A program made the position numbers and the translations under genes. 64,000 nucleotides of DNA from Mesorhizobium opportunistum WSM2075 (GTDB lineage: Bacteria > Pseudomonadota > Alphaproteobacteria > Rhizobiales > Rhizobiaceae), in contig NC_015675.1 of the NCBI RefSeq assembly GCF_000176035.2, forward strand, positions 496,001 to 560,000, given 5' to 3'. Positions within the stretch are counted from its first letter, which is position 1. The number at the start of each line of letters is the position of its first letter. The notes beneath the pieces were generated by a model. It searched no databases. It worked only from the letters and a program-made list of their open reading frames with translations, and was not told the DNA's origin. Positions 9,891 to 19,413 of the stretch are shown one piece after another.

Positions 9891-10367
9891 TCAGCGCCGT
9901 CCCGGAATGTGGGTCAGTCCCAGCGCCATGCCCGGCTGCGCCGGGCGCGCCAAGGCGGCATCCGGAACCATGCGCGGTGCAGCTACGGCTTCGTCCGCAT
10001 GCGCCTCGGCTTCCAGCGCATAGCGGACGTCGGCATCATCCAGCCAGCCGGCCTGGACCACGCCCCATTCATGCCAGCCGCGGCGGCGGAGCGCAGCGAT
10101 GCGCAGCCCCTGCCCTTCCAGGCCGACATAGAGCGAGACGAGCAGCGACAGCAGTGAACCGGCAAGGCCAAGGCCGAGCTTCTCACCAAGCATCGAAAGC
10201 AGGCCCATGACGACGAAGGTCAGCGCCGCCTCGATCCACAGCCGATGCCAGGCGAACCATAGTGGCGGCACCAGCAGGCCAAGCCAGGTGAAGCCGTCAC
10301 GGACAAAGACCGTTGCGCCGGCTCTCTCGCTGCGGCCGGGTGGTTCCATCACGACATAGCTGGCCAT
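9891..10367 (-). CDS. DUF2628 membrane protein of the his operon
   Basis: A 158-residue protein of unknown function. An aromatic, Trp-rich segment ([20 protein letters not shown], about 26-45) is followed by two more hydrophobic segments, then a soluble C-terminal tail. This matches the DUF2628 pattern of small inner-membrane proteins found between hisB and hisH in rhizobia. It begins four bases after the hisB stop and ends one base before hisH. No role in histidine synthesis is known. Confidence 0.8.
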   Translation of the reverse strand: MASYVVMEPPGRSERAGATVFVRDGFTWLGLLVPPLWFAWHRLWIEAALTFVVMGLLSMLGEKLGLGLAGSLLSLLVSLYVGLEGQGLRIAALRRRGWHEWGVVQAGWLDDADVRYALEAEAHADEAVAAPRMVPDAALARPAQPGMALGLTHIPGRR

Positions 10368-10371
10368 GACG

Positions 10372-10971
10372 CTATCCCTTCAAAGATCCCTTGGTGGAGG
10401 GAACCGCGTCCGGCTGGCGCGGATCGCGTTCCAGTGCGGCGCGCAGCGCGCGCGCCACCGCCTTGAAGCAGGTCTCGGCGATATGATGGTTGTTGGCGCC
10501 ATAGTGGTTGATGACATGCAGCGTGATGCCGGCGTTCTGCGCCAGCGCCTGGAAGAATTCACGCACCAGTTCGGTGTCGAAGGTGCCGATCTTCGGCGAC
10601 GAGAAGGAAACGTTCCAGACCAGGAAGGGACGGCCGGAGACGTCGATCGCCGCGCGCGTCAGCGTCTCGTCCATGGCAAGGTCGATCGAGGCATAGCGCA
10701 TGATGCCGCGCCGCTCACCCAGCGCCTTGGTCAAGGCTTGGCCAAGCGCGATGCCGGTATCCTCGACGGTGTGGTGGTCGTCGATGTGCAGATCGCCCTT
10801 GGCCTTGACCGTCATGTCGATCAGCGAATGGCGAGAAAGCTGGTCCAGCATATGGTCGAAGAAGCCGACGCCGGTGGCGATATCGGATTTTCCCGAACCG
10901 TCGACATGGACCGACACCGAGATGTCGGTTTCCCTGGTCTTGCGGTTGGCTTCGGCGGAACGGGGCGCCAT
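10372..10971 (-). CDS. hisB: Imidazoleglycerol-phosphate dehydratase
   Basis: Dehydrates imidazole glycerol phosphate to imidazole acetol phosphate. It is 199 residues and monofunctional, with no phosphatase domain. The two duplicated metal motifs are visible: [12 protein letters not shown] and [11 protein letters not shown] in the first half, and [14 protein letters not shown] in the second. I chose the ATG at 10971, preceded by AAGGA at good spacing; a GTG nine codons upstream (10998) is in frame but has a weaker site. It is the first gene of the leftward his operon. Confidence 0.95.
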   Translation of the reverse strand: MAPRSAEANRKTRETDISVSVHVDGSGKSDIATGVGFFDHMLDQLSRHSLIDMTVKAKGDLHIDDHHTVEDTGIALGQALTKALGERRGIMRYASIDLAMDETLTRAAIDVSGRPFLVWNVSFSSPKIGTFDTELVREFFQALAQNAGITLHVINHYGANNHHIAETCFKAVARALRAALERDPRQPDAVPSTKGSLKG

Positions 10972-11198
10972 TGCTGTATCCTTGTCCCATTGGTTCACAT
11001 GGTGACCGGTTCACGGGCCTCAAGCGCTCGCGGGCTTGAAAACGAAAGCCTTCTATCAGCATGATCCGGCGATTGCCAGTTGCGATCCCCGCCGCTATCC
11101 AGCCGTTTGCAATCATTGGTCCCATGCATACATATGGCCGATAAAATCACTCGTACCGCGCCAATCGCCTTTTGGGATCGCGCGAATCGGAGCTAAAA

Positions 11199-11750
11199 AT
11201 GTCTGATAATCTGACCATGCACGCCACGACCATCGTGACGGTGCGCAAGGGCAACAAGGTAGTGATCGCCGGCGACGGCCAGGTCAGCCTTGGCCAGACC
11301 ATCATGAAGGGCAATGCCCGCAAAGTCCGCCGCATCGGCAAGGGCGGCAATGTGATTGCGGGTTTCGCCGGCGCCACCGCCGACGCCTTCACCCTGCTGG
11401 AGCGGCTGGAAGCCAAGCTCGAACAATATCCCGACCAGCTGACGCGCGCCTGCGTCGAGCTTGCCAAGGACTGGCGCACCGACCGCTATCTGCGCCGGCT
11501 GGAGGCCATGATGCTGGTTGCCGACAAGTCGGTCTCGCTGGCACTGACCGGCACCGGCGACGTGCTCGAACCCGAACATGGCGTCATGGCCATTGGTTCG
11601 GGCGGCAATTATGCACTGGCCGCCGCACGCGCGCTGATGGACACCGACAAGGATGCCGAGGAGATCGCCCGCAAGGCGATGCAGATCGCATCCGATATCT
11701 GCGTCTACACCAACAACAATTTCGTCGTCGAAACGCTCGATGCCGGCTGA
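11199..11750 (+). CDS. hslV: ATP-dependent protease HslVU, peptidase subunit
   Basis: Threonine peptidase of the HslUV (ClpYQ) heat-shock protease in the cytoplasm. It is 183 residues from the ATG at 11199, preceded by CGGAG. A short propeptide, MSDNLTMHA, is followed by TTIVTVRKG, so the active-site Thr is residue 10. [10 protein letters not shown] and [15 protein letters not shown] are typical of the family. It is transcribed divergently from hisB and overlaps the following GNAT gene by 11 bases. Confidence 0.97.
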   Translation: MSDNLTMHATTIVTVRKGNKVVIAGDGQVSLGQTIMKGNARKVRRIGKGGNVIAGFAGATADAFTLLERLEAKLEQYPDQLTRACVELAKDWRTDRYLRRLEAMMLVADKSVSLALTGTGDVLEPEHGVMAIGSGGNYALAAARALMDTDKDAEEIARKAMQIASDICVYTNNNFVVETLDAG

Positions 11751-12261
11751 ATCAGGCGTGCTCTATGATTTTCGGCCGGTGACGGAGAAAGATCTGCCGA
11801 TGATCGCCGGCTGGCTCGCCGAGCCGCATGTCGCGCAATGGTGGGACGATCCGGAGACCGAAATCGCCGAGATCCGCGAGCACATCGACAGTATTTCCGT
11901 CGAGCCGCTGATCGTCGAACTCGACGGCATTCCGATCGCCTATCTGCAGAGCTACGACCCGCATCTGGAAGACGATCATCCCTATGCCGACCAGCCGTTC
12001 GGCACGCTCGGCATCGACGTGTCGATCGGCCGGCCGGAACTGGTCGGCCTCGGCCATGGCTCGGCGATCGTGCGCCAGTTCGTCGAGCAATTGTTCGAGG
12101 AAGGTGTGCCGCGCGTCATCATCGACCCCGATCCGGCCAATCTCAGGGCCATCCGGGCCTATGAAAGAGCCGGATTCCGGGCCATTGATCGCAGGCAATC
12201 GGTCTATGGCGACGCCGTGCTGATGGCGATCGATGCCGACGATGAACAAGAGGGGGAATAA
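11740..12261 (+). CDS. GNAT family acetyltransferase between hslV and hslU
   Basis: A 173-residue N-acetyltransferase. [16 protein letters not shown] at the start, [20 protein letters not shown] (acetyl-CoA loop region) and [16 protein letters not shown] (motif B) give the GNAT pattern, close to the aminoglycoside 6'-acetyltransferase and siderophore acetyltransferase branch. The substrate is unknown and resistance should not be assumed. I start it at the ATG at 11740 inside the last codons of hslV; a longer in-frame extension lies wholly within hslV. The overlap makes it part of the hsl operon. Confidence 0.8.
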   Translation: MPAESGVLYDFRPVTEKDLPMIAGWLAEPHVAQWWDDPETEIAEIREHIDSISVEPLIVELDGIPIAYLQSYDPHLEDDHPYADQPFGTLGIDVSIGRPELVGLGHGSAIVRQFVEQLFEEGVPRVIIDPDPANLRAIRAYERAGFRAIDRRQSVYGDAVLMAIDADDEQEGE

Positions 12262-12265
12262 CCAA

Positions 12266-12865
12266 ATGAGCACACCCGGCGTTAACGAGCGCTATTCGGC
12301 CTATGAAGACAGCTGGCGCATGGGTCTTCTGCTCGTCCTTGGGCTGCTCATCTTCCAGGCCGGAGCCCTCTACGGAATGGGCCATCCGCCGATATGCACG
12401 TGTGGCTACGTCAAGCTCTGGCATGGCGTGGTGAACAGTTCGGAGAACTCCCAGCATATCTCGGACTGGTACACCTTCTCGCACATCATCCACGGCTTCC
12501 TGTTCTATGCGCTGGCCCAGTTCCTGTTCCCGCGTTCGCCGATCGGCCTGAAGCTGGCTTTCGCCGTCTTCATCGAGGGCGGCTGGGAGCTGCTCGAGAA
12601 CAGCCCGTTCATCATCGAGCGGTACCGCGCGGGCACCATCTCGCTCGACTATTATGGCGACAGCATCATCAATTCGGTGTCCGACACACTGGCCATGGTG
12701 CTGGGATTTGTGATGGCGCGAAAGCTACCTATATGGGTGATCGTCAGCCTCGCCGTCCTCTTCGAACTGGGCACCGGCTATCTCATCCGGGACAATCTGA
12801 CACTCAACGTGATCATGCTGCTGCATCCGTTCGAGGCCATCAAGCAGTGGCAAAGTGGAATTTAG
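12266..12865 (+). CDS. DUF2585 (UPF0314) integral membrane protein
   Basis: A 199-residue inner-membrane protein with four to five hydrophobic segments and a conserved motif, [12 protein letters not shown] (about 44-55). A second charged and aromatic patch, [18 protein letters not shown], lies between helices. This fits the UPF0314/DUF2585 family found beside hslU in rhizobia. Its function is unknown. The ATG at 12266 follows AGGGGG; a second in-frame ATG at 12242 would lie inside the preceding gene. It ends four bases before hslU. Confidence 0.82.
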   Translation: MSTPGVNERYSAYEDSWRMGLLLVLGLLIFQAGALYGMGHPPICTCGYVKLWHGVVNSSENSQHISDWYTFSHIIHGFLFYALAQFLFPRSPIGLKLAFAVFIEGGWELLENSPFIIERYRAGTISLDYYGDSIINSVSDTLAMVLGFVMARKLPIWVIVSLAVLFELGTGYLIRDNLTLNVIMLLHPFEAIKQWQSGI

Positions 12866-12869
12866 TGAT

Positions 12870-14180
12870 ATGAGCACCTTCTCACCCCGCGAAATCGTTT
12901 CGGAACTCGACCGCTTCATCATCGGCCAGAAGGATGCCAAGCGCGCCGTGGCCATCGCCTTGCGCAACCGCTGGCGCCGCCAGCAGCTGGAAGGCCAGAT
13001 GCGCGAAGAGGTGATGCCGAAGAACATCCTGATGATCGGGCCGACCGGTGTCGGCAAGACCGAGATCTCGCGCCGCCTGGCGCGGCTGGCCGGGGCGCCT
13101 TTCGTCAAGGTCGAGGCCACCAAGTTCACCGAAGTCGGCTATGTCGGCCGCGATGTCGAGCAGATCATCCGCGATCTGGTCGAGATCGCCATCGGCCTGG
13201 TGCGCGAGAAGATGCGCGAGGACGTCAAGGCGCGCGCCCATGTCAACGCCGAGGAACGCGTGCTGGAAGCGCTGGTCGGCAAGACGGCAAGCCCGGCCAC
13301 GCGCGACAGTTTCCGCAAGAAGCTGCGCGACGGCGAACTCGACGACAAGGAGATCGAGATCGAGGTGGCCGATACCGGCACTGGCGGCATGCCCGGTTTC
13401 GAGATCCCCGGCATGCCGGGCGCCAATATCGGCGTGCTCAACATCAACGACATGCTGTCGAAGGCGATGGGCGGCAAGAAGACCAAATTGCGCAAGACGA
13501 CGGTGAAGGAATCCTACGACCTCCTGGTCAACGACGAGTCCGACAAGCTGCTCGACCAGGACGAGGTGGTGCGCCGGGCGCTCGATGCCGCGGAAAATGA
13601 CGGCATCGTCTTTCTCGACGAGATCGACAAGATCGCGGCGAGATCCGACATTTCCGGCGGGCCTTCGCGCGAAGGCGTGCAGCGGGACCTGCTGCCGCTG
13701 GTCGAAGGCACCACGGTGGCGACCAAATACGGGCCGTTGAAGACGGATCACATCCTGTTCATCGCTTCCGGCGCGTTCCACGTCTCGAAGCCGTCCGACC
13801 TTTTGCCGGAGCTGCAGGGCCGCCTGCCGATCCGCGTCGAACTGCGCGCGCTGGAAAAGGAGGATTTCGTCCGCATCCTGACCGAGACGGAAGCGAGCCT
13901 GATCAAGCAGTATATCGCGCTGATGAAGACCGAGGGCGTCGAGCTGACCTTCACCGACGATGCCATCGATTCACTCGCCGGCATCGCCGTCGACCTCAAT
14001 GCCAGCGTCGAGAATATCGGCGCCCGGCGGTTGCAGACGGTGATGGAGCGGGTGCTGGACGAGATTTCCTACGACGCGCCCGACCGCAACGGCACATCGG
14101 TGACCATCGACGCTGCCTATGTCGAAAAGCATGTCGGCGATCTCTCGCGAAACACGGATTTGTCGCGATTCATCCTTTAA
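12870..14180 (+). CDS. hslU: ATP-dependent protease HslVU, ATPase subunit
   Basis: AAA+ unfoldase that feeds substrates to HslV. It is 436 residues from the ATG at 12870. Walker A is GPTGVGKT at 57-64, and Walker B with sensor is [12 protein letters not shown] near residue 250. The intermediate domain is the Gly/Met-rich segment around 175-200. The C-terminus, DLSRFIL, is the conserved tail that docks into HslV. An upstream in-frame GTG at 12855 would overlap the DUF2585 gene and is less likely. Confidence 0.97.
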   Translation: MSTFSPREIVSELDRFIIGQKDAKRAVAIALRNRWRRQQLEGQMREEVMPKNILMIGPTGVGKTEISRRLARLAGAPFVKVEATKFTEVGYVGRDVEQIIRDLVEIAIGLVREKMREDVKARAHVNAEERVLEALVGKTASPATRDSFRKKLRDGELDDKEIEIEVADTGTGGMPGFEIPGMPGANIGVLNINDMLSKAMGGKKTKLRKTTVKESYDLLVNDESDKLLDQDEVVRRALDAAENDGIVFLDEIDKIAARSDISGGPSREGVQRDLLPLVEGTTVATKYGPLKTDHILFIASGAFHVSKPSDLLPELQGRLPIRVELRALEKEDFVRILTETEASLIKQYIALMKTEGVELTFTDDAIDSLAGIAVDLNASVENIGARRLQTVMERVLDEISYDAPDRNGTSVTIDAAYVEKHVGDLSRNTDLSRFIL

Positions 14181-14330
14181 AAGGCGGCGCCGGTTCATCC
14201 GGCGCCGGTTCAGGCAACACGTCCCGGCAAAAGCATCATGTGTGGCCAGATGGTACCATCTGGCCACCTTTCGTCTTGCCGTGTGCAGGGGCGCTCTCGA
14301 CTCGACCAAGAGCTTTACCTAGTTTGCGCG

Positions 14331-14400
14331 GCATTCTCGATCTCTTGGTTTGACGCAATTCCGGACGGGAAACCGTTTCACACTTTCCTGGAATTGCCTG
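14331..14400. repeat. Palindromic intergenic repeat, family A, second copy
   Basis: Contains TCTCTTGGTTTGACGCAATT, then CCGGACGGGAAACCGTTTCA, and closes with CTGGAATTGCC. The block TTTNACGCAATTCCG is shared with the element at 6734-6810. It fills much of the 234-base gap between hslU and the DUF1402 gene. Its boundaries are approximate. Confidence 0.55.
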
Positions 14401-14414
14401 GGCAGCGGCGGCGC

Positions 14415-15374
14415 ATGAAAAAACTCATCCTGGTCCTTCTCGGCCTGACGCTGGCGGCGACGCTGTTCGGCGCGCAGGCGGCGACATTGGTGCCGCCGGG
14501 AAACCGCAATGCCGAGCAGCCGGACATTCCGGGCGCCTCGAGCCGGCGCACGCAGGCGACCAACACCACCTTCCAGGCGAAATACCGCAAGGTCTACGCT
14601 TTGCTGCAGAATGACGCCGACCTGCGCGCCAAGATCAAGAAGGCGGCTTCCGCCTACGGCATCGATCCGATGCACATCGTCGGTGCCATCGTCGGCGAGC
14701 ACACCTACAATGTCGATGCCTACGACCGGCTGCAGACCTACTACGTCAAGGCGATCTCCTACCTCTCCAGCAAGCTGTCCTTCGCCTATGACGGCGAGGA
14801 CATCACCGATTTCGTGCAGCGGCCGGAATTCAGGAAATGCGCCGGAATGTCGGACAGCTACGATTTGTGGGAATGCCGCGAGCAGGTGTGGAACCGCTCC
14901 TTTCGCGGCAAGACCGTTGGCGGGACAAGCTTCCCCAACGACCGTTTCGGCGCCACCTTCTTCCAGCCCTACTATGCCGGCCAGACTTTCGGGCTCGGCC
15001 AGTTGAACCCGCTGACAGCCCTGCAGATGAGCGATCTCGTGCACAAGGTGTCCGGACTGCCGGAGCTCGACGTCGCCGACCCCAATGCTGTCTACAAGAC
15101 CATCATGGATCCAGACCTGACATTGCCCTACGTGGCGGCGACGATCCGCAAATCGATCGACGCCTACAAGAGCATCGCCGGCTTCGACATTTCGGGCAAT
15201 CCGGGACTAACCGCCACGCTCTACAATGTCGGCAATCCGGAGCAGCGCGCCTATGCGCTGAGGGCCGAAAACGACAAGCGCCGCGCCGCCGGCGAACCGG
15301 CGAAACTGCCGGAAGAGAATTATTACGGCTGGCTGGTCAACGACAAATTGTCGGAGCTGAAGGCGCTGTTTTAG
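14415..15374 (+). CDS. DUF1402 exported protein, lysozyme-like
   Basis: A 319-residue exported protein of unknown function, with a classic signal peptide (MKKLILVLLGLTLAATLFGA, cleavage near residue 22). The remainder resembles DUF1402 proteins of rhizobia, with lysozyme-fold features: AYGIDPMHIVGAIVGEH, where Glu may be catalytic, and GQTFGLGQLNPLTALQMSD, which recalls the GLGQ motif of lytic transglycosylases. A peptidoglycan-cleaving role is therefore plausible but unproven. The ATG at 14415 is chosen because it opens the signal peptide; an in-frame extension upstream runs through a repeat. Confidence 0.7.
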   Translation: MKKLILVLLGLTLAATLFGAQAATLVPPGNRNAEQPDIPGASSRRTQATNTTFQAKYRKVYALLQNDADLRAKIKKAASAYGIDPMHIVGAIVGEHTYNVDAYDRLQTYYVKAISYLSSKLSFAYDGEDITDFVQRPEFRKCAGMSDSYDLWECREQVWNRSFRGKTVGGTSFPNDRFGATFFQPYYAGQTFGLGQLNPLTALQMSDLVHKVSGLPELDVADPNAVYKTIMDPDLTLPYVAATIRKSIDAYKSIAGFDISGNPGLTATLYNVGNPEQRAYALRAENDKRRAAGEPAKLPEENYYGWLVNDKLSELKALF

Positions 15375-15380
15375 GGCGGC

Positions 15381-15476
15381 CCCCTACCTCCCCCTTGTGG
15401 GGAGGTAGGGGTGGGGGTCTGGCGCGCACCCCCACCCCGCTGCTTCGCAGCGACCCTCCCCACAAGGGGGAGGGTG
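15381..15476. repeat. Palindromic repeat, family B, in a convergent gap
   Basis: Begins with a perfect 13-bp hairpin: CCCCTACCTCCCC (15381-15393), loop CTTGT, then GGGGAGGTAGGGG (15399-15411). It is followed by a block (15428-15476) containing CGCTGCTTCGCAGCG that matches 34986-35034 at 48 of 49 positions. It lies between the convergent DUF1402 and mocF-like genes, where it could end transcription from both sides. Confidence 0.8.
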
Positions 15477-15487
15477 GGCCAGCCTCT

Positions 15488-16723
15488 CTACGCCGCCAGC
15501 AACGACTTCAGCTTGACGTCCTGCGATCCCAGCGCTTCCGGCGCGGGCTTTGCCCGCTTGCCGATCAGCATTTCGGCCAGCCTGATGTCGCGGGCGACCG
15601 CATTGCCGGGGCCGATGCCGCTCGCCGCCACCAGCCTGCCGTCCTCCGCCAAATGGAACAGGATGAAGGCGCTGTCGCCGAGATCGCGGCGCACCGTGCT
15701 CCGGCCTTCGTCCGAGAGCCCGGCGATCTGCAGCGACAGGCCATACTGATCCGACCAGAACCATGGCACCGCCGCATGAGCCTCGCCGGCGCCCAGCATG
15801 TTTCTGGCCGCCAGCGCGCCCTGTTCCTGGGCGTTGCGCCAGGCTTCCAGCCGCACGCGACGGCCGCCATAGACGGCGAGCGGGAACGAACAGCAGTCGC
15901 CGGCGGCAAAGATGTCGGCATCGCTGCTGCGCAGTTGCTCGTCCACTGCAATGCCGTTTTCGATCGCCAGGCCGGCTTCGGCGGCCAGCGCGGTCACCGG
16001 CATGGCACCGATGCCGATGATGGCGAGATCGGCCGATACCTGATGTCCGCCGGCAAGGGCGATGCGAACTTGCCTGCCGTCGTCCGCAATCGACGCAATG
16101 CCGTCGCCGCAGAGTATGTCGACGCCTTCGGCACTGTGCGCCTGATGGATGATTTCGGCGATCTCGGCCGGCACGCCGCGCATCAGGATGCGCGGCTGCG
16201 CCTCGATGACGGTGACCGAGGCGCCGAGCTTGCGAGCCGCGGCGGCGAGTTCCAGGCCGATGAAGCCGCCGCCGATGACGGCGATGCGGTTGCCGGCGCT
16301 GAGATGGGCGCGGATGGCCAGCGCATCGGCGAAGGTTCTGAGATAGACGCAGCGCGCGCCAAGGCCGGGCATCGGCAGCTTGCGCGGGATCGAGCCGGTG
16401 GCCAGCAGAAGCTTGTCGTAGGGCAGCACCGAGCCATCCGACAGGCGCACCGCATGTGCCGCGCGATCGATCCCCACGGCCTGGACGGAATGGATATGGC
16501 GGATCGACTTTTCAGCCAGCATCTCGTCGCTGGCGATCGCCTTGATTTCCGGCGCGTCGCTGGCCATCGCGTCCTTGGACAAAGGCGGCCTTTCATAGGG
16601 CAGATGCGGTTCGTCGCCGACCAGCGTCACCGGCCCGTCATAGCCGAGATCGCGCAGCGCGAGCGCTGCCCGCCCGCCGCATTCGCCGGCGCCGATGATG
16701 ATCATGCCGCGCGCCATATCCAT
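15488..16723 (-). CDS. mocF: FAD/NAD(P)-dependent ferredoxin reductase, MocF-like
   Basis: Passes electrons from NAD(P)H to the neighbouring Rieske ferredoxin. It is 411 residues with an FAD-binding GXGXXG at MIIIGAGECGG (7-17), the PYERPPLSK motif at about 44-52, and a second nucleotide-binding loop, IAVIGGGFIGLELAA (about 145). IFAAGDCCSFP is the conserved FAD-ribityl motif. It is the rubredoxin/ferredoxin reductase type used by Rieske oxygenases. The ATG at 16723 overlaps the ferredoxin stop (TGATG). The name follows the mocDEF order; other oxygenase systems use the same reductase type. Confidence 0.8.
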   Translation of the reverse strand: MDMARGMIIIGAGECGGRAALALRDLGYDGPVTLVGDEPHLPYERPPLSKDAMASDAPEIKAIASDEMLAEKSIRHIHSVQAVGIDRAAHAVRLSDGSVLPYDKLLLATGSIPRKLPMPGLGARCVYLRTFADALAIRAHLSAGNRIAVIGGGFIGLELAAAARKLGASVTVIEAQPRILMRGVPAEIAEIIHQAHSAEGVDILCGDGIASIADDGRQVRIALAGGHQVSADLAIIGIGAMPVTALAAEAGLAIENGIAVDEQLRSSDADIFAAGDCCSFPLAVYGGRRVRLEAWRNAQEQGALAARNMLGAGEAHAAVPWFWSDQYGLSLQIAGLSDEGRSTVRRDLGDSAFILFHLAEDGRLVAASGIGPGNAVARDIRLAEMLIGKRAKPAPEALGSQDVKLKSLLAA

Positions 16724-17037
16724 CACCCGATCTGAACCAGGACTTTGCCGGCGTCGACCTTGACCGGATAGGTTTTCAAGTTGACGCAGACCGGCGCGCC
16801 CCTGGCCGCACCCGTCTTGTAGTTGAAGCGGCCATTGTGCTTGGGGCATTCGATGATGTCGTCCATCACCAGCCCGTCGGCGAGATGCACCTTCTCATGC
16901 GAGCAGAGCCCGTCGGTGGCGAAGTACTCGTCATCCGGCGAGCGATAGATGGCGAAGGTGCGGCCGCCATGATCGAAGCGCATCACGTCCTCTTCGTCGA
17001 TATCGCCGGCGGCGCAGGCCTCGACCCAGTGGCTCAT
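16723..17037 (-). CDS. mocE: Rieske [2Fe-2S] ferredoxin, MocE-like
   Basis: Small electron carrier of 104 residues with one Rieske cluster site: CSH at 45-47 and CPKH at 64-67 (C-X-H-X16-C-X2-H). The ATG at 17037 is preceded by GGAGG at good spacing; longer frames upstream have no Rieske content. It lies between the reductase and the desaturase-type oxygenase, as in the rhizopine genes mocDEF. MocE-family ferredoxins are also conserved in rhizobia without known rhizopine use, so the substrate remains open. Confidence 0.82.
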   Translation of the reverse strand: MSHWVEACAAGDIDEEDVMRFDHGGRTFAIYRSPDDEYFATDGLCSHEKVHLADGLVMDDIIECPKHNGRFNYKTGAARGAPVCVNLKTYPVKVDAGKVLVQIG

Positions 17038-17062
17038 TTGTTCCTCCGCAAAAATCGCATTG

Positions 17063-18154
17063 TCATTCCGCCGCGGCGGCGACGGCGTCGCTGTGGAATT
17101 CCTCGCGATAGGGCCTGGCGGTCGGCGGCAGTTCGCGCTTGAGGAAATAATCCTCATTGCGCAGCTGGCGCAGGAAGACCGGTATCATCTCGCGGTAGCC
17201 GGCCAGGATCGACGGCGTCGGCGCCGGCAAATCGTGCTTGATCAGCGCATGCAGCTTCGGCAGCGCATGGTAGGGCACCATCGGGAACATGTGATGCTCC
17301 ACGTGATAGTTCATGTTCCAGTAGATGAAGCGGCTGATCGGGTTCATGTAGACGGTGCGGCTGTTCAGCCTATGGTCGGTGACATTGTCGGCCAGGCCGC
17401 CATGCTGCAGCAGGCCGACCATGACATGGTGCCAGGCGCCATAGAGCCTGGGCAGGCCGACCAGCATCAAGGGCAGGAACGAGCCGGAATAGAGCGCCAG
17501 CGCGATGGTCGCGGCATAGATGGCGGTCCAGATGCGGGCAATGCGGATCGCCTTGCCCTGTTCCTGCTCCGGAATGAAGGTCTTTTCGGCGGCGCTGATG
17601 TTGCCGGCGGCGTTGCGCAGCATGTCTGACATCGCATGCCAGGCATCGAGCACGCCGACAAAGCCGAGAATGGCGCGCACCAGGTCCGGCGGCCGCATGA
17701 CGGAGATTTCCGGGTCGCGGCCGACGATGATGGTGTCGGTGTGGTGGCGCGTGTGGCTCCAGCGCCAGGTCACCGGATTGCGCATGATCATGAAGCAGGC
17801 GATCTGGTAGACGATGTCGTTCATCCACTGCGTGCGGAAGGCCGTGCCATGGCCGCATTCGTGCCAGCGTGAATCGGTCGAAGAGCCGTAGAGCACGCCA
17901 TAGACGAAGAAGAACGGCAAGCACCACCAGCTGCCCCAGAACCAGGCGCCGCCGGCGCCGCTGACGACGAGCGCTGCAATCCAGATCGCGGTATCGCGGA
18001 TCGCCGGACCGTCGGAGCGCTGCATCAGCTCCTTCATCTGCTTGCGCGGAATGTCGGTGTGATACCACTCGGCCGCCGACAGGCCGTTCTCCACGGCGAG
18101 CTTGGCGTCGCGGCCGATCAGGCTGTAGTCACGCCGGGACGGCGCTATGGTCAT
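17063..18154 (-). CDS. mocD: Fatty-acid-desaturase-like di-iron oxygenase, MocD-like
   Basis: Integral membrane di-iron enzyme of 363 residues. The three histidine boxes are HECGH (98-102), HTRHH (134-138) and HVEHH (284-288), with hydrophobic segments near 55-90, 110-130 and 205-245. In known rhizopine catabolism, MocDEF are required to convert 3-O-methyl-scyllo-inosamine to scyllo-inosamine. Here it is transcribed with a Rieske ferredoxin and reductase and sits beside an inositol transporter. The ATG at 18154 follows GGGAGG. A general lipid desaturase is the main alternative. Confidence 0.78.
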   Translation of the reverse strand: MTIAPSRRDYSLIGRDAKLAVENGLSAAEWYHTDIPRKQMKELMQRSDGPAIRDTAIWIAALVVSGAGGAWFWGSWWCLPFFFVYGVLYGSSTDSRWHECGHGTAFRTQWMNDIVYQIACFMIMRNPVTWRWSHTRHHTDTIIVGRDPEISVMRPPDLVRAILGFVGVLDAWHAMSDMLRNAAGNISAAEKTFIPEQEQGKAIRIARIWTAIYAATIALALYSGSFLPLMLVGLPRLYGAWHHVMVGLLQHGGLADNVTDHRLNSRTVYMNPISRFIYWNMNYHVEHHMFPMVPYHALPKLHALIKHDLPAPTPSILAGYREMIPVFLRQLRNEDYFLKRELPPTARPYREEFHSDAVAAAAE

Positions 18155-18232
18155 GGTTGCCTCCCTCGGCAGGGCATTGGCCAGGCGAATGCCGAACATT
18201 CCAATCTTCGAGCCTGAAAATACCGCCGAGTC

Positions 18233-18278
18233 ATGATAGACTCAATGTCACAAAGATAGTTTCTATCATTTCCTATCA
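18233..18278. promoter_or_regulatory. Putative operator region between mocD-like and lacI genes
   Basis: Contains a perfect palindrome, GATAG-TTT-CTATC (18255-18267). ATGATAGA (18233-18240) has its reverse complement TCTATCAT at 18262-18269, and another CTATCA lies at 18273-18278. This cluster of GATAG half-sites in an AT-rich island between divergent genes is what one expects for the adjacent LacI protein. The assignment is an inference. Confidence 0.5.
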
Positions 18279-18317
18279 GAGTGATGTATCATTATTTGGC
18301 AATCGAACGAGGCGATC

Positions 18318-19349
18318 ATGGCGAAACGGCCGACCATCACCGACCTGGCGCGCATCTCCGGTGTCAGCGTCGCCACGGTGGACCGCGTGCTCAACAATCG
18401 CCTGCCGGTGCGCGAGGAAACCGCGCGCCGCGTCTATCAGACCGCGACCGAGATCGGCTATCACGCGGCCGGCCTGATCAAGCAGCGCATGCGCCATGAA
18501 CTGCCCGAATACCGGCTCGGCTTCCTGCTTTTGAGAGGCAATGACGTCTTCTACTCGGAGTTCGCGCGGCAGCTCGAACTCGCCGTATCGCAATCGCAGC
18601 GCTTCCGCGGCGTCGCGATCATCGACTTCACCAGTTCACTGACGCCGGACGAGATCGTCGAGCGCACGCACAGGCTGGCGGCCAGATGCAACGCCATCGC
18701 CCTGGTCGGGCCGGACCACCCGACGCTGACAGTCGCGGTCGAGGAGATGAAGGCCAGGGGATTGCCGGTCTTCTCGCTGCTATCCGACTTCGCGGCCGGC
18801 ATTCGCGAGGGCTATGTCGGCCTCGACAACCGCAAGGTCGGCCGCACCGCGGCCTGGATGATCTCGAAGGCGGCGAAACGGCCGGGCAAGGTCGCGCTGT
18901 TCGTCGGCAGCCATCGCTTCCACGGGCACGAGCTGCGCGAGATCGGCTTTCGCTCCTTCTTCCGCGAACAGGCGCAGGAATTCACGCTGCTTGAAACGCT
19001 GGTCAATCTCGAAGCCAACCAGATCACGCAGGACACGCTGCTCGAGCTTCTCCACCGCCACCCCGATCTCGTCGGCTGCTACGTCGCCGGCGGCGGCATG
19101 GAAGGCGCGGTCGCGGCGCTGCGGCAAGCCAGGCCGGCCGAGATGCCGGCTGTCGTCTGCAACGAGATCACGGCGGTCTCGCGCTCGGCCCTGGCCGACG
19201 GTGTGCTGACGATGGTGATCTCGACGCCGCTGGCCGCCCTTTGCCGCGAACTGGTCGATCTCGTGGCGCATGCCATCGAGGCCGGCGCGGCGAACGCGCC
19301 GGGCCAGACCTTCCTGCCGTTCGAGATCTACCTGCCCGAAAATATCTAG
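18318..19349 (+). CDS. LacI family transcriptional regulator
   Basis: A 343-residue repressor-type regulator. The helix-turn-helix is at about 6-26 (ITDLARISGVSVATVDRVLN), with an Asp in place of the usual Ser of the family's TVSR motif. It is followed by a periplasmic-binding-protein-like effector domain. It is divergent from the mocD-like operon and upstream of a sugar/inositol ABC operon, so a cyclitol or rhizopine effector is plausible. No experimentally known orthologue is recognised. Confidence 0.88.
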   Translation: MAKRPTITDLARISGVSVATVDRVLNNRLPVREETARRVYQTATEIGYHAAGLIKQRMRHELPEYRLGFLLLRGNDVFYSEFARQLELAVSQSQRFRGVAIIDFTSSLTPDEIVERTHRLAARCNAIALVGPDHPTLTVAVEEMKARGLPVFSLLSDFAAGIREGYVGLDNRKVGRTAAWMISKAAKRPGKVALFVGSHRFHGHELREIGFRSFFREQAQEFTLLETLVNLEANQITQDTLLELLHRHPDLVGCYVAGGGMEGAVAALRQARPAEMPAVVCNEITAVSRSALADGVLTMVISTPLAALCRELVDLVAHAIEAGAANAPGQTFLPFEIYLPENI

Positions 19350-19413
19350 CGCTGCCTTTGCAGGCATCGCCGGTTGAGTTGACGCCGAATCCGGCCGTCA
19401 ATATAGACCGCTG

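Noticed and set aside
10999..11198. Possible histidine attenuator before hisB, or heat-shock promoter before hslV
   Set aside because: I found no run of His codons or terminator on the minus strand, and no convincing CTTG-spacer-CCAT-type heat-shock promoter on the plus strand.
15384..15480. CRISPR-like repeats
   Set aside because: The repeats here are single palindromic elements, not regularly spaced direct repeats with unique spacers, and no cas gene is present.
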